From Marsupella aquatica (lineage: Eukaryota > Marchantiophyta), in assembly GCA_973895155.1 (NCBI GenBank), contig OZ316896.1:17112001-17176000 (forward strand): 64,000 nucleotides of DNA, written 5' to 3'. The first letter of the stretch is position 1; the number at the start of each line of letters is the position of its first letter. The notes under the pieces were generated by a model. The model made no database searches. It had not been told where the DNA came from and saw only the letters and a list, made by a program, of their open reading frames with translations. Positions 47,310-58,205 of this stretch are shown in pieces. Made by a program: the position numbers and the translations under genes.

Positions 47310-48690
47310 CACTAGTACCTTACCACCGTTTTGGTAAGGGAGGAGGCACTCTAAATGGAACTGTGAATCAGGTATGGTAAAACACAAGTGACGAGTCAAT
47401 TTTTTTGCTCTTGTTTGTAAAACCCCCCTCGGGAGTGAAGGATGTTGAAGTGACAGAGGGTGGGTCACAGAATATAGCAACGGACACTTCTCGTTCTGCA
47501 ATACATTACTAAATGCACTACCTGATCACTTGGTAATAAAGGAGGCGCTCTAAATGGAACTGGATTAGGTGCGGTAAAATACAAGTCAATTTTTGTCCTC
47601 TCATTTGTATAAAGCCCCCTTCTCCTTCTCAATGCTCTTCATGATTTTCCCTTTGTAATTACCAGACATTAGTAGAAGAATTCTTTATCAAGATTTGGAT
47701 CAACAATCAATAAGATTCTCCTCTGTTTTACTAAATGAGTAAAATTAAAAATCTCTTAGGCCTTTAAGTGCATTAAGTCAGTGCCCTTTTAAAGAGGACT
47801 TCACCATATATATACTTATACCACCGTTTTACTGTCCTGTCCCCCAAACTGAGCTAAATTATTAACCTATCCCCAAAATTATTTTAATTGCTAGGTTGCC
47901 CCCCATTCTGTATATATGAGTTACTTTAACTGTTTTAGTTAACCCCAATTGATTTATCAATTGGTGGACTTACACATGGCAAGGCACTTTTGGCACCGCC
48001 TTACTCTGGCCGAGTTTACCCTCACCCGGATGACTCTTTCCCATTTTTTGAACGAGCCCTACATGGAACAGGGCTGGCCTGTTCCCCTCTTGAGTTTCAA
48101 TCCCAATGACCCAGCTCAAATCAGGCGATAGGCCCAAATGTGGGTTTGTTTACACATGAAAAATATGTATACTTTTTGGCCTCTTTCCAGGAAAATGGGA
48201 ATAGGGTGGATCAACGGGACCCAAGGATCATCAGGCCCCTATGGAGTGTGGGACCCTGTTTTTTAAGGGAAATTGCAGCACCCAGCCAGCCAGGTCGCCA
48301 GGGTTGGGATTGAAACTTGTGAGGGGGAGGGGTCAGCCTTGTTCAGTGCAGGGCTCGTTCAAAAAAATGGGAAAGAGCTAGTCGGGTCGAGGGTAAACTC
48401 GGCCAGGGTAAGGGGAGCCAATACCGCCTCGCCACATGTTAGCCCACCAATGAGAAATCACCTAAAACTATTAATGTAACCCATATATACAATATGGGGG
48501 GCAACCTACCAATTAAAATAATTTTAGGGGTAGGTTTGTAATTTAGCAATAATTTTTTGGGGGGTAGGTTTGTGATTTAGCTCAGTTTGGGGGAGAGGAT
48601 AGTAAAAGCTGATACATATAAAGCCCCCCTCAGGAGTGAAGTAAAGGATGTTCTAGTAAGGGTGGGTCACAGAAGATAGCAACGGTCAGA
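47310..48690. repeat. Duplicated local repeat, one copy apparently split by the 47827-48607 foldback
   Basis: Block 1 (47310-47490) contains GGAGGCACTCTAAATGGAACTG, AAACCCCCCTCGGGAGTGAAG and GGGTGGGTCACAGAATATAGC. Block 2 starts at about 47545 (GGAGGCGCTCTAAATGGAACTG), reaches ATAAAGCCCCC at 47620, and appears to resume only at 48614 (ATAAAGCCCCCCTCAGGAGTG, GGGTGGGTCACAGAAGATAGC). About 1 kb therefore seems to have been inserted into copy 2, with ATAAAGCCCCC on both sides. Confidence 0.6.
47827..48607. mobile_element. Long-terminal-inverted-repeat foldback element, ~780 bp
   Basis: The left arm (47827 to about 48110) and right arm (about 48280 to 48607) are reverse complements at roughly 80% identity over about 280 bp. 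Shared words are CCCCCAAACTGAGCTAAAT, AAAATTATTTTAATTG, GGCCGAGTTTACCCTC, TTTGAACGAGCCCT and GTTTCAATCCCAA. A ~170-bp centre separates the arms. It encodes no transposase, which fits a non-autonomous foldback or MITE-type element whose transcript would fold into long double-stranded RNA. Confidence 0.75.
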
Positions 48691-48797
48691 TTCGAGTAAT
48701 CTCATGTCAAATACTGCAGAGCTTACAGTAGAAGATGTCTCCAGTACACATCTGGTCATTTGGTGAGCTCCTTCACGATTTCAGGCTTTTCAGCACA

Positions 48798-48999
48798 ATC
48801 AATTGATTCTGTGATTGAAAGTGCTTTGTTTTCTTTGTACATTGAGAATCTTTTCAGACAAAGCGATGGTCCTGAATTGTATATTGACTATGCTTGACAT
48901 CAATTGATTCCTTGATTGAAAATATTTTGTTTCCTTTGTCCGTTGAGCATCTTTTCAGAGATGGTTCTGAATTGTCTATTGACTCTGCTTCACATTTAG
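48798..48999. repeat. 101-bp tandem duplication upstream of SAL1
   Basis: Copies start ATCAATTGATTC at 48798 and 48899. They share GATTGAAA, TTTTCAGA and CTGAATTGT.TATTGACT. They lie about 480 bp before the SAL1 start codon. Confidence 0.7.
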
Positions 49000-49475
49000 A
49001 TCGCTCACGCTTTTGTTCGGAGCTATTATTCCTCCACCCTTAATTGAATCAATCCAAACAATGCGAAGGGAAACGCACGACAACAAAGCAACGAATCTGC
49101 CCATCTCGGCCGCTGCTCTCTCTCAGGTCACCTCTCCTCAAATTAGTTGTGTGATCTATCAACAATTGATCTCACTCTCATTTGAATCGAATTGAGTTTA
49201 TTTTTTGAACGAAAAGCATTCTTGTTTACAGTGATGTCTAGAAGTGTGCGACGCTGCCACATGACTGTGCCTGCCAACGTTTGATCACAAGCTCCTTGCG
49301 ATCCGCAGTGTTCACTAGACGGAGTTTCGAGACGGAATTGTTGGACTAAAACTTGCTACCTTTACACAGACAGAAGTGCGGCTAACCTTTGCAGAGGATA
49401 GGGTAGGGAAATTTTGGAGCCAAACAAGGTGCGTGGGTGGGTTGAGGGTGCGCGAGTCCCCACTTTTGCTCTGAA
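49000..49475 (+). promoter_or_regulatory. Presumed promoter/5' leader of SAL1 with a possible upstream ORF
   Basis: A 44-codon ATG frame at 49061-49195 (MRRETHDNKATNLPISAAAL...) lies upstream of the SAL1 start and could act as an upstream ORF if transcription begins before it. No clear TATA box was identified. Confidence 0.3.
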
Positions 49476-52400
49476 ATGGCGACATTTACGATGGTCTCGG
49501 CTCCAGAGAGGATGGGTTCAATTGGACGTTTGCACGCATCACCTAAATCAATCCGAAACAGCAGACTGGCTGGCCACTCGGTTTCCTTCGCACCCAGGTA
49601 GCAAATAAACACACTGTGCTCTGAGCAATAATTGTTGGAATGACCTTCACTTTTTGGCTCTGATTTTGGTTATTATAGAGTCATAGCTTCAAATGGTCTT
49701 GCGGGGGTTTTGGAATGCGTAATGAATGTGAAATTGTGATAATTATGCAGGTGTCAGGTACATTTTAAATATCAAGTGGAGACGTCACTTTATAAGTCTG
49801 AGCTTGAAGCAGCCATTGAAGTAGTGGAGAGGGCCTGCAGACTCTGCATCTCGGTACGTGCCATTGATCGCTCCCATAGAAACTGTAGATAAGTTAGGTT
49901 AAATTCATTAATTATGCCTATGTTGATTTCTCTATCCACACTGACTTTTGCTTCTCCTACCTTTATTCAGATCCATTCTCAGATTCATGGTAAGTATGCG
50001 TGAATTTAACGCTGGTCTCGGATTTCTTGCGTACCGCTAAGACTGCGAACTCCGCTGCGAACAAATAAAGATGAGTCCGAGTGGTAAGAGTTGTACAATC
50101 AGAAAGCTGAATGTTTGTTAATGGGTGTTTTTTTTCAGGTACAGGAAGGACTGAAACCAGACGAGGAAAATTCCGGACCGAATATGAAATTTGAGAAGAG
50201 CGATGCCAGCCCAGTAACAATTGCGGATCTTGGTGTACAAGCACTTGTGAGCTTGGGTCTGGTACCTTCCTTTTCCCTGCCGAATGGGTTGGTCTTACAC
50301 AATTTGAGATCCTGTTGTATCGTCTGTTTATGACCCTATCTTGTAGGAAGATAATCGGACCCCTCAGCTCGGAGCTTTAATTTATATCGGAGATTAGTTG
50401 GTCTGTAGTAGGATTTAGAAAAGAGCACCCAGTAAGTGCAGAGGTGGCTTCATCCTCGAGCTGAATTTATCAATTTTCTTTCTGTGTTGGTGAAACGAGC
50501 GAAGGTTTACAAAATACACTGTGGTGGTGTTGAGATACAGAAATCAAACGAGACGATTTACATCCATTTCAGCTTGCTACCATTTATTTTTATTCGACAC
50601 TGAGTGCATCTATGGATGCAAGGCACTTTGGGGCCTGCTTTCTTACGCATTTGTTGGGTGTAGAGCTGGGAAACCTGTTCCCTTCTATCCCTTTGGTGGG
50701 AGAAGAAGACTCGAGACAGTTAAGGGAAGACCTAAGTAATTTTCAGAAGACGACACACAGCAGCCAGGATCAACCTTTGGTAGAAATAGTAACCGAAGCA
50801 GTTGCAAGTGTCGCGTCTACGACACTCCAAAGCGTGACTACAGAAGGTATTCTGAATGCGCTTGACAGAGGAGTCAAAACTATCACTGAAACAGACGCAA
50901 CAAGGTTCTCATATTGGGTAAGTTAGACGGTGCATATCCAACATCAGACCTGATTGTTTTGTATTACCAGTGCTCGGCAAAGAAGGTTATATCTAGGTCC
51001 GACAATCCTTCATATTTTTTTGTCGAGCCTTGTAGGTGCAGTCACATGTACAAAAGTGTTGATGGGAAGCCTTTACTGTGGATCAATGCAGATTCTTGAT
51101 CCGATTGATGGTACTCGTGGCTTCTTAAGAGGTGGAGATGCCTTGTATGTGGTACTTTTCATGTGTCCACCAGCTTCACAATTTTCTCGCCTTGCTTCCA
51201 AATTACCCTCGGTGCTCGCACTAGTTGCTGTGCATGCATTGTATGGGAAAAATGGTGAATGATTCAAGATTTTGGGAATGAGTAATCAAAAGTGTGAGCA
51301 GCTTCAGAATTTCATCATTTGTAGTTCATCGCTCTCAGTCTTGATTTCCAAGACTTTAGGTAAAGTTCAGTATGTCTGAGTTCGTATATTGTTGAATTTG
51401 TGTTCAGGGCTGGGTACAAGAGACGTTGTCTGTATTGTAACTTTCCCAGTCTAACAGAGCCTTGAGTTGGATTATCTATCATAAAGAAGCTTGAACCCAT
51501 GACAGCAGCTAGTGCATCACTTTTCTGCCAGTATTGTATCGGTATCAACTACTCTTAGTTATTGCCATTGATCACAGGTGGGGCTGGCTTTGGTGGTTGA
51601 TGGTGAGGTTGTATTGGGTGTGATGGGTTGCCCAAATGTCCAGTTTAAGTACAGTGACAAGTCTGCAAGTGGAGCTACTTTTTCACTGGAAATGGCAATG
51701 TCGCAACAAAGCAGGAAGGGAGTCACAGCTGAATGTTGCGAAACTGTCAAAGCACCCACTCCTCGTGGCTTCCAATCTGGATTACTAATGGCTGCTTGCT
51801 CTGGTTGTGGATGTTGGGTGAGAATCCTCTCAAGGAATGCTGTTGTGCCTGACCGAAAAGACTCCAGGCACGGTTATTTCAAGGATATGATCGAATCCAA
51901 GGTGGATGGAAGTAAGTCAATGAAGGATGCATTATTTTGCATATCAGACAATGAAGAATGGAGAACCCTTCCTGTGGCACAGGCACTGGCCTCAGTACCT
52001 GCTATTGAAGAGAGGTTGTCGGAGTATGACGCACAGCTTTTGTCACTCTGCTGCGGAAGGTGAGGAGCTTTGAGTGGCCCTGGAAGCATCAAGCAACTTT
52101 TATCAAGTCAAATGACAGACCAAAAGGCATTTTATCGAAAGTACAAGAAAAATTGCTAGCTATCAGAGACACAGAATGGGTGGTCATTGAGCCAAGGATT
52201 AGCGAGTTAATGGTTTTCATGCACATAACCTTATGTCAGTGAAAGAAATTTTTTGGGACGCCCATTCACCCGCCAGTGTTCTTGACATCGCAACGATTGG
52301 TATCTTTCTCGCTGGTTCAGATGTGAATTTTGACTCTTGGCTGCTCATCTTCACAGCCTCTGCAAGTACTTCGCTATAGCTCTTGGAGGTGCTTCTGTAT

Positions 52401-52986
52401 TCGTACAGCATGTTCAAAATGCAGCGCAAGTAAAGGTGTATCCCAACTCACCAATCTAACCAAAACTGTCTTCTTGTACACTTGCCCTTCCGTTCAAAGG
52501 AATCAAACTGTATAAAATGTTGGGCCCACTCAATGAAGCTAGTATTGTGAGTTTGGACGAGTTTCCGTTCCTGAACAATTGTTGGTGTGACAGGTATGGG
52601 ACCATGCAGCTGGGGTCATCTGTGTGCTGGAAGCAGGAGGCCAGGTTCGTCCCTTGAATGAATCATCTGGTTTGGTCTCTGTTGTATCAGGCTACGGTAT
52701 TTCTGACTCTTAATTAGTGCCCAATTCGTCAGTTACTGTTTACTGATTTTGGGCCTCGATTCCACGTCTGTCGCACATCAAAATGTCATAAGGGAGCTCT
52801 CCGAACATCTTATTTTATTTTTTGCGTGAACAGGTAACAGACTTTGAAGGGTCACCATTGCAGAAGATGCTCGGAAACTGCCAGGATACGGTTTCTCCTC
52901 GAGGAGGGGGCATTGTTGCCAGTAATGGTAGTTTGCATGAAATTCTCTTAACCAGTCTTTCACCCTCTAAGATGTCGTTCGGGTAG
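49476..52986 (+). CDS. SAL1: SAL1/FRY1-type 3'(2'),5'-bisphosphate nucleotidase (PAP phosphatase), organelle-targeted
   Basis: Nine exons: 49476-49597, 49751-49853, 50139-50256, 50664-50917, 51092-51151, 51578-52059, 52357-52435, 52594-52644, 52834-52986. They sum to 1,422 nt (473 aa) in frame throughout. The enzyme hydrolyses 3'-phosphoadenosine 5'-phosphate to AMP. In plants it controls PAP retrograde signalling in drought and high light, and acts in plastid and mitochondria. Residues 1-40 are Ser/Arg-rich with few acids, a transit peptide. The mature part opens YKSELEAAIEVVERACRLC. Metal-binding and catalytic motifs are complete: GEED (127-130), DPIDGT (202-207) and WDHAAG (408-413). SPVTIADLGVQALVSL, FPSIPLV and GVMGCPN match plant SAL1 closely. 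Arabidopsis SAL1 is about 407 aa. Much of the extra length is an enlarged loop at 237-296. Confidence 0.93.
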
Positions 52987-53214
52987 TACTTCCCTAGAAG
53001 GTACCTTGAATTGACTTTCTAATGCATTATACAGCGTCATGTTTGCGCGAAGCCAATGGTGACCAACGACCTGGGGCAGCACACCAATGGTTCTACGTAC
53101 AGAAGTAAGCTGCAGTGCTTGAGGGAAGGTGGCTTCCAGGCAAAATTGCTGCGAGCTTCGTTTACACCGGGGATTGTGTCAAAGGAAGACTTCCATACCT
53201 CTTCTCACAGACGT

Positions 53215-53386
53215 TTCAATATTCTTGGGTAGTCACAATCTCTGTAGGTAGTTGTATTCACTTTAAAGTACGCATTCATACGTTCTCAATATTCTTGAGC
53301 TTCAATATTCTTGGGTAGTCACAATCTCTGTAGGTAGTTGTATTCACTTTAAAGTACTCATTCATACGTTCTCAATATTCTTGAGT
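53215..53386. repeat. 86-bp near-perfect tandem duplication downstream of SAL1
   Basis: Two copies, at 53215-53300 and 53301-53386, begin TTCAATATTCTTGGGTAGTC. They differ at very few positions (for example TACGCATT versus TACTCATT), so the event is recent. It lies about 230 bp past the SAL1 stop, possibly in its 3' region. Confidence 0.85.
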
Positions 53387-53389
53387 TTG

Positions 53390-54620
53390 ACGATCTACAT
53401 CAGCTCTGCCAAAGTCGATTAGTGCCTGTCAGTGAGGCGCAAGACCGTCAAAGCCTCTTGTAAGCAATCCTAAGTGGAGACTTGTTCTGGTTTCAATTCA
53501 TGGCTTAGCGGCTTTAGATGTAAAGGGAGTATGAAGCCAATTGAACTCGGGAAACCCTGCAGGGTCGAGTACCCATATTGCCTGGCCGGATTGTTTAGGG
53601 TTCTCGTTAAATGGTATACCAATATGTCTAACCTATTCCGCAATTTATATTTAGGTGAGATATGTCTGCGAAGACCACGGTATTAAAACGGTGAAGCTCC
53701 CTCGTGTCTGATCTCCAATCATCTACTTGGAACTCCACTATCTACAACCACGGATAAAAAAGGCTTTAAACACTACTCCACAGGCTTAAAACAATGATAG
53801 CCGACACAAACTTCTGATTAAAAGGGGCATTTCAAAATCTACCCAAAAAAGTGGGTCCGCTCAAATTAACGAAAGACCACTCTCATGTTTAGTGGGTTAG
53901 CTCCAATTAATGAAAGACCACTCATGTTTGAGCAAAGCTTCGCATCATATTATTAATGTCTTCAAGTTTTACTCGAGACTGGCTTGAGAGTACAATTCTT
54001 AGTGTAGGGCGTACATTAATGGCTTCAGGAGAACGTCCAAGAAGCCATTAGTGTGCATTTCCATGGGCTCAGGCACTTTAAAACGTGAAACAAACATCTT
54101 GACGTCTTCGGGAGCGGACTAGTATCAAAGCTACGATTTGGTGGAAAGTGAATTCATTCTCAATGGCTTTCGAAGATAGTCATAGTTCCACATTCCAGAG
54201 GATCCAAAGGTTTACTCACAAAGTTCCACAGGTTTGGAGGGTTTCCAAGTCACCTGATATTTCCTTCTCGTAATCTGGAATCGTAGGTAACACGAGTGCA
54301 GAATAGTAATCGAAGAGAGTTTGCATACACCCTATCCACAAAAGGCTATTTACTCCAATTTCATTCGGCATGCCAACGGACCAACGTGGATCCCTTTAAC
54401 ACAGATATTAGACTCAATTAACTTGAAGGTCACTGCGTGTGATTAATGAAGTGTCCTGCCCAACACGGGTTTGAATGTGCAACGACAAGGAGTTCAGAAC
54501 CGTTTGCACTCATTGTGCATAGACTGCGTCAGCATTCTGAACACTAACTTCATTGCACAACTGTCTTGCAAAGCTAAACTACCAATGGGCAAATGACTTA
54601 TGCTCGTAACATTACAGCTT
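53390..54620. other. Intergenic, no gene called
   Basis: A 50-bp imperfect duplication (AATTAA.GAAAGACCACTC) lies at about 53865-53935. Nothing else is supported. Confidence 0.4.
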
Positions 54621-54626
54621 GCTGCA

Positions 54627-55025
54627 ATGTCAGAAATCCGTCACAAAAGACTAAGACTTCTTCGAGACAAGAAGTTACGTGTCACTGAGATCAACAAAAC
54701 TACAGCTATTGTGTCATGTTCCCAATGGAAGCTCCTCAAAATTAGCCCTTCGAGTGAACCCTAAGGCTGCCGTTCAAAACTTCTCAGCATCAGCCAAGCT
54801 GGAGACGAAGATCTGTTACAGGTAAGGAAGTCAAATTGGCGGAACTAGAATTTGCATGATTCGTGTGTGCATTATAGGTCTACTGACGAGGAGGACTTGC
54901 TCAAGGCCCTCCAACCAACACACAAGTTCAATCTTGGCCGTGAGAACTACCATTGCTTCCAATTTAATCACATCCGGAAATCCCTACCGCATTGCTTTAT
55001 CTCCAAGCAGCCGGTCCCTTGAATT
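54627..55025 (+). other. Exon-like open frames, gene not recognised
   Basis: A frame from ATG 54627 reads MSEIRHKRLRLLRDKKLRVT and ends at about 54760. A second frame across 54740-54821 (SAKLETKICY) ends at a good donor, ACAG|GTAAGG. It joins the acceptor TTATAG|GTC at 54879 in phase, giving RSTDEEDLLKALQPTHKFNL and more before a stop at about 55020. The composition is protein-like and the splice sites are sound, but I recognise no family and cannot link the two frames. It might be a gene fragment or pseudogene. Confidence 0.3.
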
Positions 55026-55139
55026 GCAAGTACTTAACCTTCGCAGATGCTTGGCGGATGCTTGGCAGATGAGACATTACAATTATGGTCCAGGAACATA
55101 CATTCAAATATTACCATAAATCAAAGATGATGGGGAGCT

Positions 55140-55610
55140 TCATAAAAGTCACGAATGAGAAATATGCTCCAACGAGACGATAGTCTCAACAAACTGTATT
55201 GATCATAAAATTACCCAAACACAGCCAAAGTCCAGAGTCCTACGCATCAGTCATCCAGAGTGGGAAACCCTACCAGATATAAGGGACCTACTCCTTAACA
55301 AAAACCTCGAGACCAGTAGCAATATTCTGCCATCAAATTACGGAGAGCGTCTCCCTAAGTCCTCGTGCCAAGGGTAAGAGAATCGGGTCCACCTTCATCC
55401 CATGAGCTGCTTTGGACTCCAAGTAACCATAATACACTTTCCAGAAACTCTTTCCAAGCAACTCCTATCATTGATACGTCGCTCAACCAACTGACGAGGT
55501 TCACTACCTTTTCACGATATGATTGACGTCAGTTCGCGGCACAAAAGTTGGAAGAGATGGAGGGCCTGACTATTGTACAAGTTTAACATGCCGAGAAGTT
55601 CCGAAAATTC
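55140..55610. other. Region downstream of SUMO, unresolved
   Basis: It probably includes the SUMO 3' untranslated region on the minus strand. Two overlapping minus-strand frames between about 55500 and 55330 stay open for more than 40 codons (one contains GKSFWKVYYGYLESKAA). Neither is recognised or supported by clear splice borders. Confidence 0.3.
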
Positions 55611-56853
55611 TCACCAGAGTCTTCCACCTCCCGTCTGATGAAGCATGGCATCAATCTCGTCTCCGTCCTCCATATCAAGCTAAACATGTCAAGATCAAAG
55701 TCAGAACATACAAATACGATCCTCGACCAGAATCAGTCGCTGTTGAAAGGGAGAAAACCATCCTCGTCAACCAAACCGACACTAAAATCATAAACGTAAG
55801 ACCTTGCTCCCCTCCAAAGAAGCTTCCGAGAGCTTTGAAAACAACCGCAGGCTTCCAAGGAAGTCCCAACATACAGAAGGACGGATGACAAACTAGGCTT
55901 CTTGGTAAGGACATTCAGCCTCTTCCACCCCGAAGCAACATAATTCTACACCTAATAGTCTCCGCAAGCATAGAATTCACGGCAAACGAAGAAAAAATAC
56001 CTCAGCAGGGGTCTGCTCGGCACGAAGACGTCTCCCATCAAAAAGAAACGCAATGGAGGACGCGTCAACAGACTGACGCTCGCAATAGGCATTCATAAGC
56101 TTGCGGAGAGTCGCAGAGCTCTTGATCCTGAAGAAAACTTCGCCACCGTCCTGCACCAACCTAACCCTCAGCAACAACACTCGAGAACATTGGCGTCTAC
56201 TGAATTTCCACAAAGACCAAAAACAGAGGCCTTCCACTTAGGGTAAAAACTGTCAACCAAAAACGTGCGCAAACATTATCCCCAGCAAACGGACCCCACT
56301 GACAGAGTCCAAACAGTGGACATGATTCCCAATCTTGCTAAGGCGAAAACAAGACCACTGGACCTGAAGTACACTTAATCATGAGCCGTGAGACCGCAAA
56401 GAATCGTTGCTTCACCCGATAATCAAGCTTTGCATTGCGGAGCAGGTCATTGCATTATTTCCGTCTCAACACTCCGACCTAAACGAAAGACACCCACATT
56501 CTTGCAAGCCCTTGCAACACTTCAACCACCCTACTCGATCAAGTTCAAGACATACTTTAACGATGGGAACCCCTCAAGCCCGTAGCAGGGCTAAAACACC
56601 GTTGAACACGAGAACGAAAAAACTCTCACGCGAACAGGCCAAACACAACGATATAGGGATAAAACCGAGACTCCTCCCCCCTCTACCACAAGGACATTAA
56701 ACTAGAGGTAGTGAACGAGGAGAAAGATTGCTGGATATTTACCTGGCCCTTAACCTTCAGGTTAATGTGCCCGCCATGGTCCATCGGCTTCTTCTCCTCG
56801 CCATCGTTGTGCAAAGCCGAGGCAGCCGTGTTACTGTCTTCCACTCCTGCCAT
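55611..56853 (-). CDS. SUMO: SUMO (small ubiquitin-like modifier) precursor
   Basis: Three minus-strand exons: 56853-56743 (37 codons), 56150-56001 (50 codons) and 55679-55611 (22 codons plus stop). All are phase 0 with clean borders (CAG|GTAAAT, GCAG|GAC, GAG|GTATTT, TTTAG|CTT). The product is 109 aa. The acidic flexible N-terminus ends in INLKVKGQ. The ubiquitin fold follows with [34 protein letters not shown] and [20 protein letters not shown]. The C-terminus is QTGG followed by GRLW. A SUMO protease would cut after the Gly-Gly (residues 104-105) to expose the conjugating glycine. SUMO is attached to lysines of nuclear and cytosolic proteins through E1 SAE1/2 and E2 SCE1. Length and exon plan are normal for a plant SUMO1/2-type gene. 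Confidence 0.95.
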
Positions 56854-57750
56854 CTCCTCCTCTTTCCACACTCTGCGTTCGCCTCTATCGAATCCCAACA
56901 CCCACCCACGCAAAAACACCGTTCACAAACGCACGCGAAGCACTCTACTGCTCCAAACAACGCCGAACTCGAAGACCAGAGCGGAAACCAACCAAGAGTG
57001 GGAGAGGACGACGACGACGCACCAGAAGGGAAGAGAGGAAAAACTAAAAGGCTAAGCACTCAACAAACCAGCCAAATTGACGACCAAAACACACTACTTG
57101 AGAGCTCTACCGCTCCCGAAAATAGACAACTCCAAACAAAGTTCACAGAAACGCACACCAGAGCAGAGGGGGACGACGTCGACGACGACGACGAACGCCG
57201 AAAAGGGAATCGGAAAACGAGCAATCACAATTATAATAGGCTCACCACGTACCAAAATTCGCCGAATTGACGAACCCAATTCCCTCCCACCGCTCTATCG
57301 GCGGAAACTTCGAACGATTATCGCAGCGCCCGATGAAATCGGTCCCTCCTCTCCCCTTTCCACTCCAAATCAGTGTGCAACCACTGCAACGACACGCGCG
57401 CGTGTCCCTCGCTTTGCTGCGGTAGGGCAAGCACAAGTGCACAACCTCGCAGCGTAGAATGTGCTTTTAAAGCAATGCACCTTATTACGCGCAGCCTTGA
57501 CGAAGGGCTTGACGATCGATCGATCAATGACTCAATCGATCGAACAAAACTCGACAGCACGCGAGTCGAGAAATACACAGGCACAGACAGACACAGAGAG
57601 GCAGAGAGAGAGAAAGGAGAGAAAAAGGAGAGAGAAAGAAAGAAGATAGAAGATTCGCTTCGCAGAAGAATCTTTAGGAGCCCTCCAAACGAGAAATGGC
57701 AGATAAACTCCGACTTTCAGTTTTCCGCTAAGGAGGTAGGGTTTTAGGGC
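56854..57750. promoter_or_regulatory. 5' region of SUMO, low-complexity
   Basis: The plus strand here is rich in A and C (minus strand G/T), with GACGACGACG at about 57175-57195, CGATCGATCGATC at about 57513 and a purine run of GAGA/AAGG at 57595-57650. Long plus-strand frames (up to 180 codons, overlapping SUMO exon 1) come from this composition and are not called as genes. The purine run may be part of a GAGA-type promoter. Confidence 0.4.
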
Positions 57751-57833
57751 CGTCTTGCGTGTCCAGTGCCTTATACTTGCACTACCCTTTCTAGGCCAAT
57801 TTGCATGCATGTATTTACTACCCTTAAGGGTTA

Positions 57834-57956
57834 GGTTCCATGGGCCAGGGGCGTACAATCCCTCCCACTCACACCCCCGGGGCCCAAATATAGGTTCCAT
57901 GGGCCAGGGGCACTGAGTACAATCCCTCCCTCTCACAGCCCGGGGCCCAAATATAC
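57834..57956. repeat. 59-bp tandem duplication
   Basis: GGTTCCATGGGCCAGGGGC starts at 57834 and 57893, each copy followed by GTACAATCCCTCCC and CGGGGCCCAAATATA. The copies differ by a short insertion. Confidence 0.8.
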
Positions 57957-58052
57957 TGGATGTTAATGTGTACAATAGTGTTTTAAAAGTATGAGTTTTG
58001 ACTTTAGAGCCAATGAGAATGCAGTGTGCTGTCACTATAGGGGAAGAGGGAA

Positions 58053-58205
58053 GAGATATGCTTGATGGACCCCTAAATTGAAATGTCTTACTTGATAGAC
58101 CCCATGAGCTTTTGGGTACATTGATTTGAGATCTATCAATGGTCGAGATCACTCATGGTCCATCAAGTAACACTTTGCATTTGGGAGGTCCATCAAGTAT
58201 CTCTC
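58053..58205. mobile_element. MITE-like element, copy 2
   Basis: Ends are inverted repeats: GAGATATGCTTGATGGACC at the left and the complement of GAGAGATACTTGATGGACC at the right. It is 153 bp long, codes for nothing, and is the inverse of the element at 37321-37539. No clear target duplication is seen. Confidence 0.7.

Noticed and set aside
49061-49195. First exon of SAL1 starting MRRETHDN
   Set aside because: It could splice from CAG|GTCACC, but that donor is weak. The exon at 49476-49597 encodes a convincing transit peptide and joins 49751 in perfect frame. It is kept only as a possible upstream ORF or alternative exon.
56728-57270. 180-codon plus-strand open frame
   Set aside because: It overlaps SUMO exon 1 in antisense and continues through a low-complexity promoter region. 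SUMO is unambiguous on the other strand.
57373-57747. 124-codon plus-strand frame rich in Arg/Glu/Lys
   Set aside because: The charged composition comes from the GAGA/AAGG purine run. There is no domain, and it sits in the SUMO upstream region.
57532-58152. 206-codon minus-strand frame
   Set aside because: It reads through the MITE at 58053 and a 59-bp tandem duplication, both non-coding repeats. No domain is recognised.
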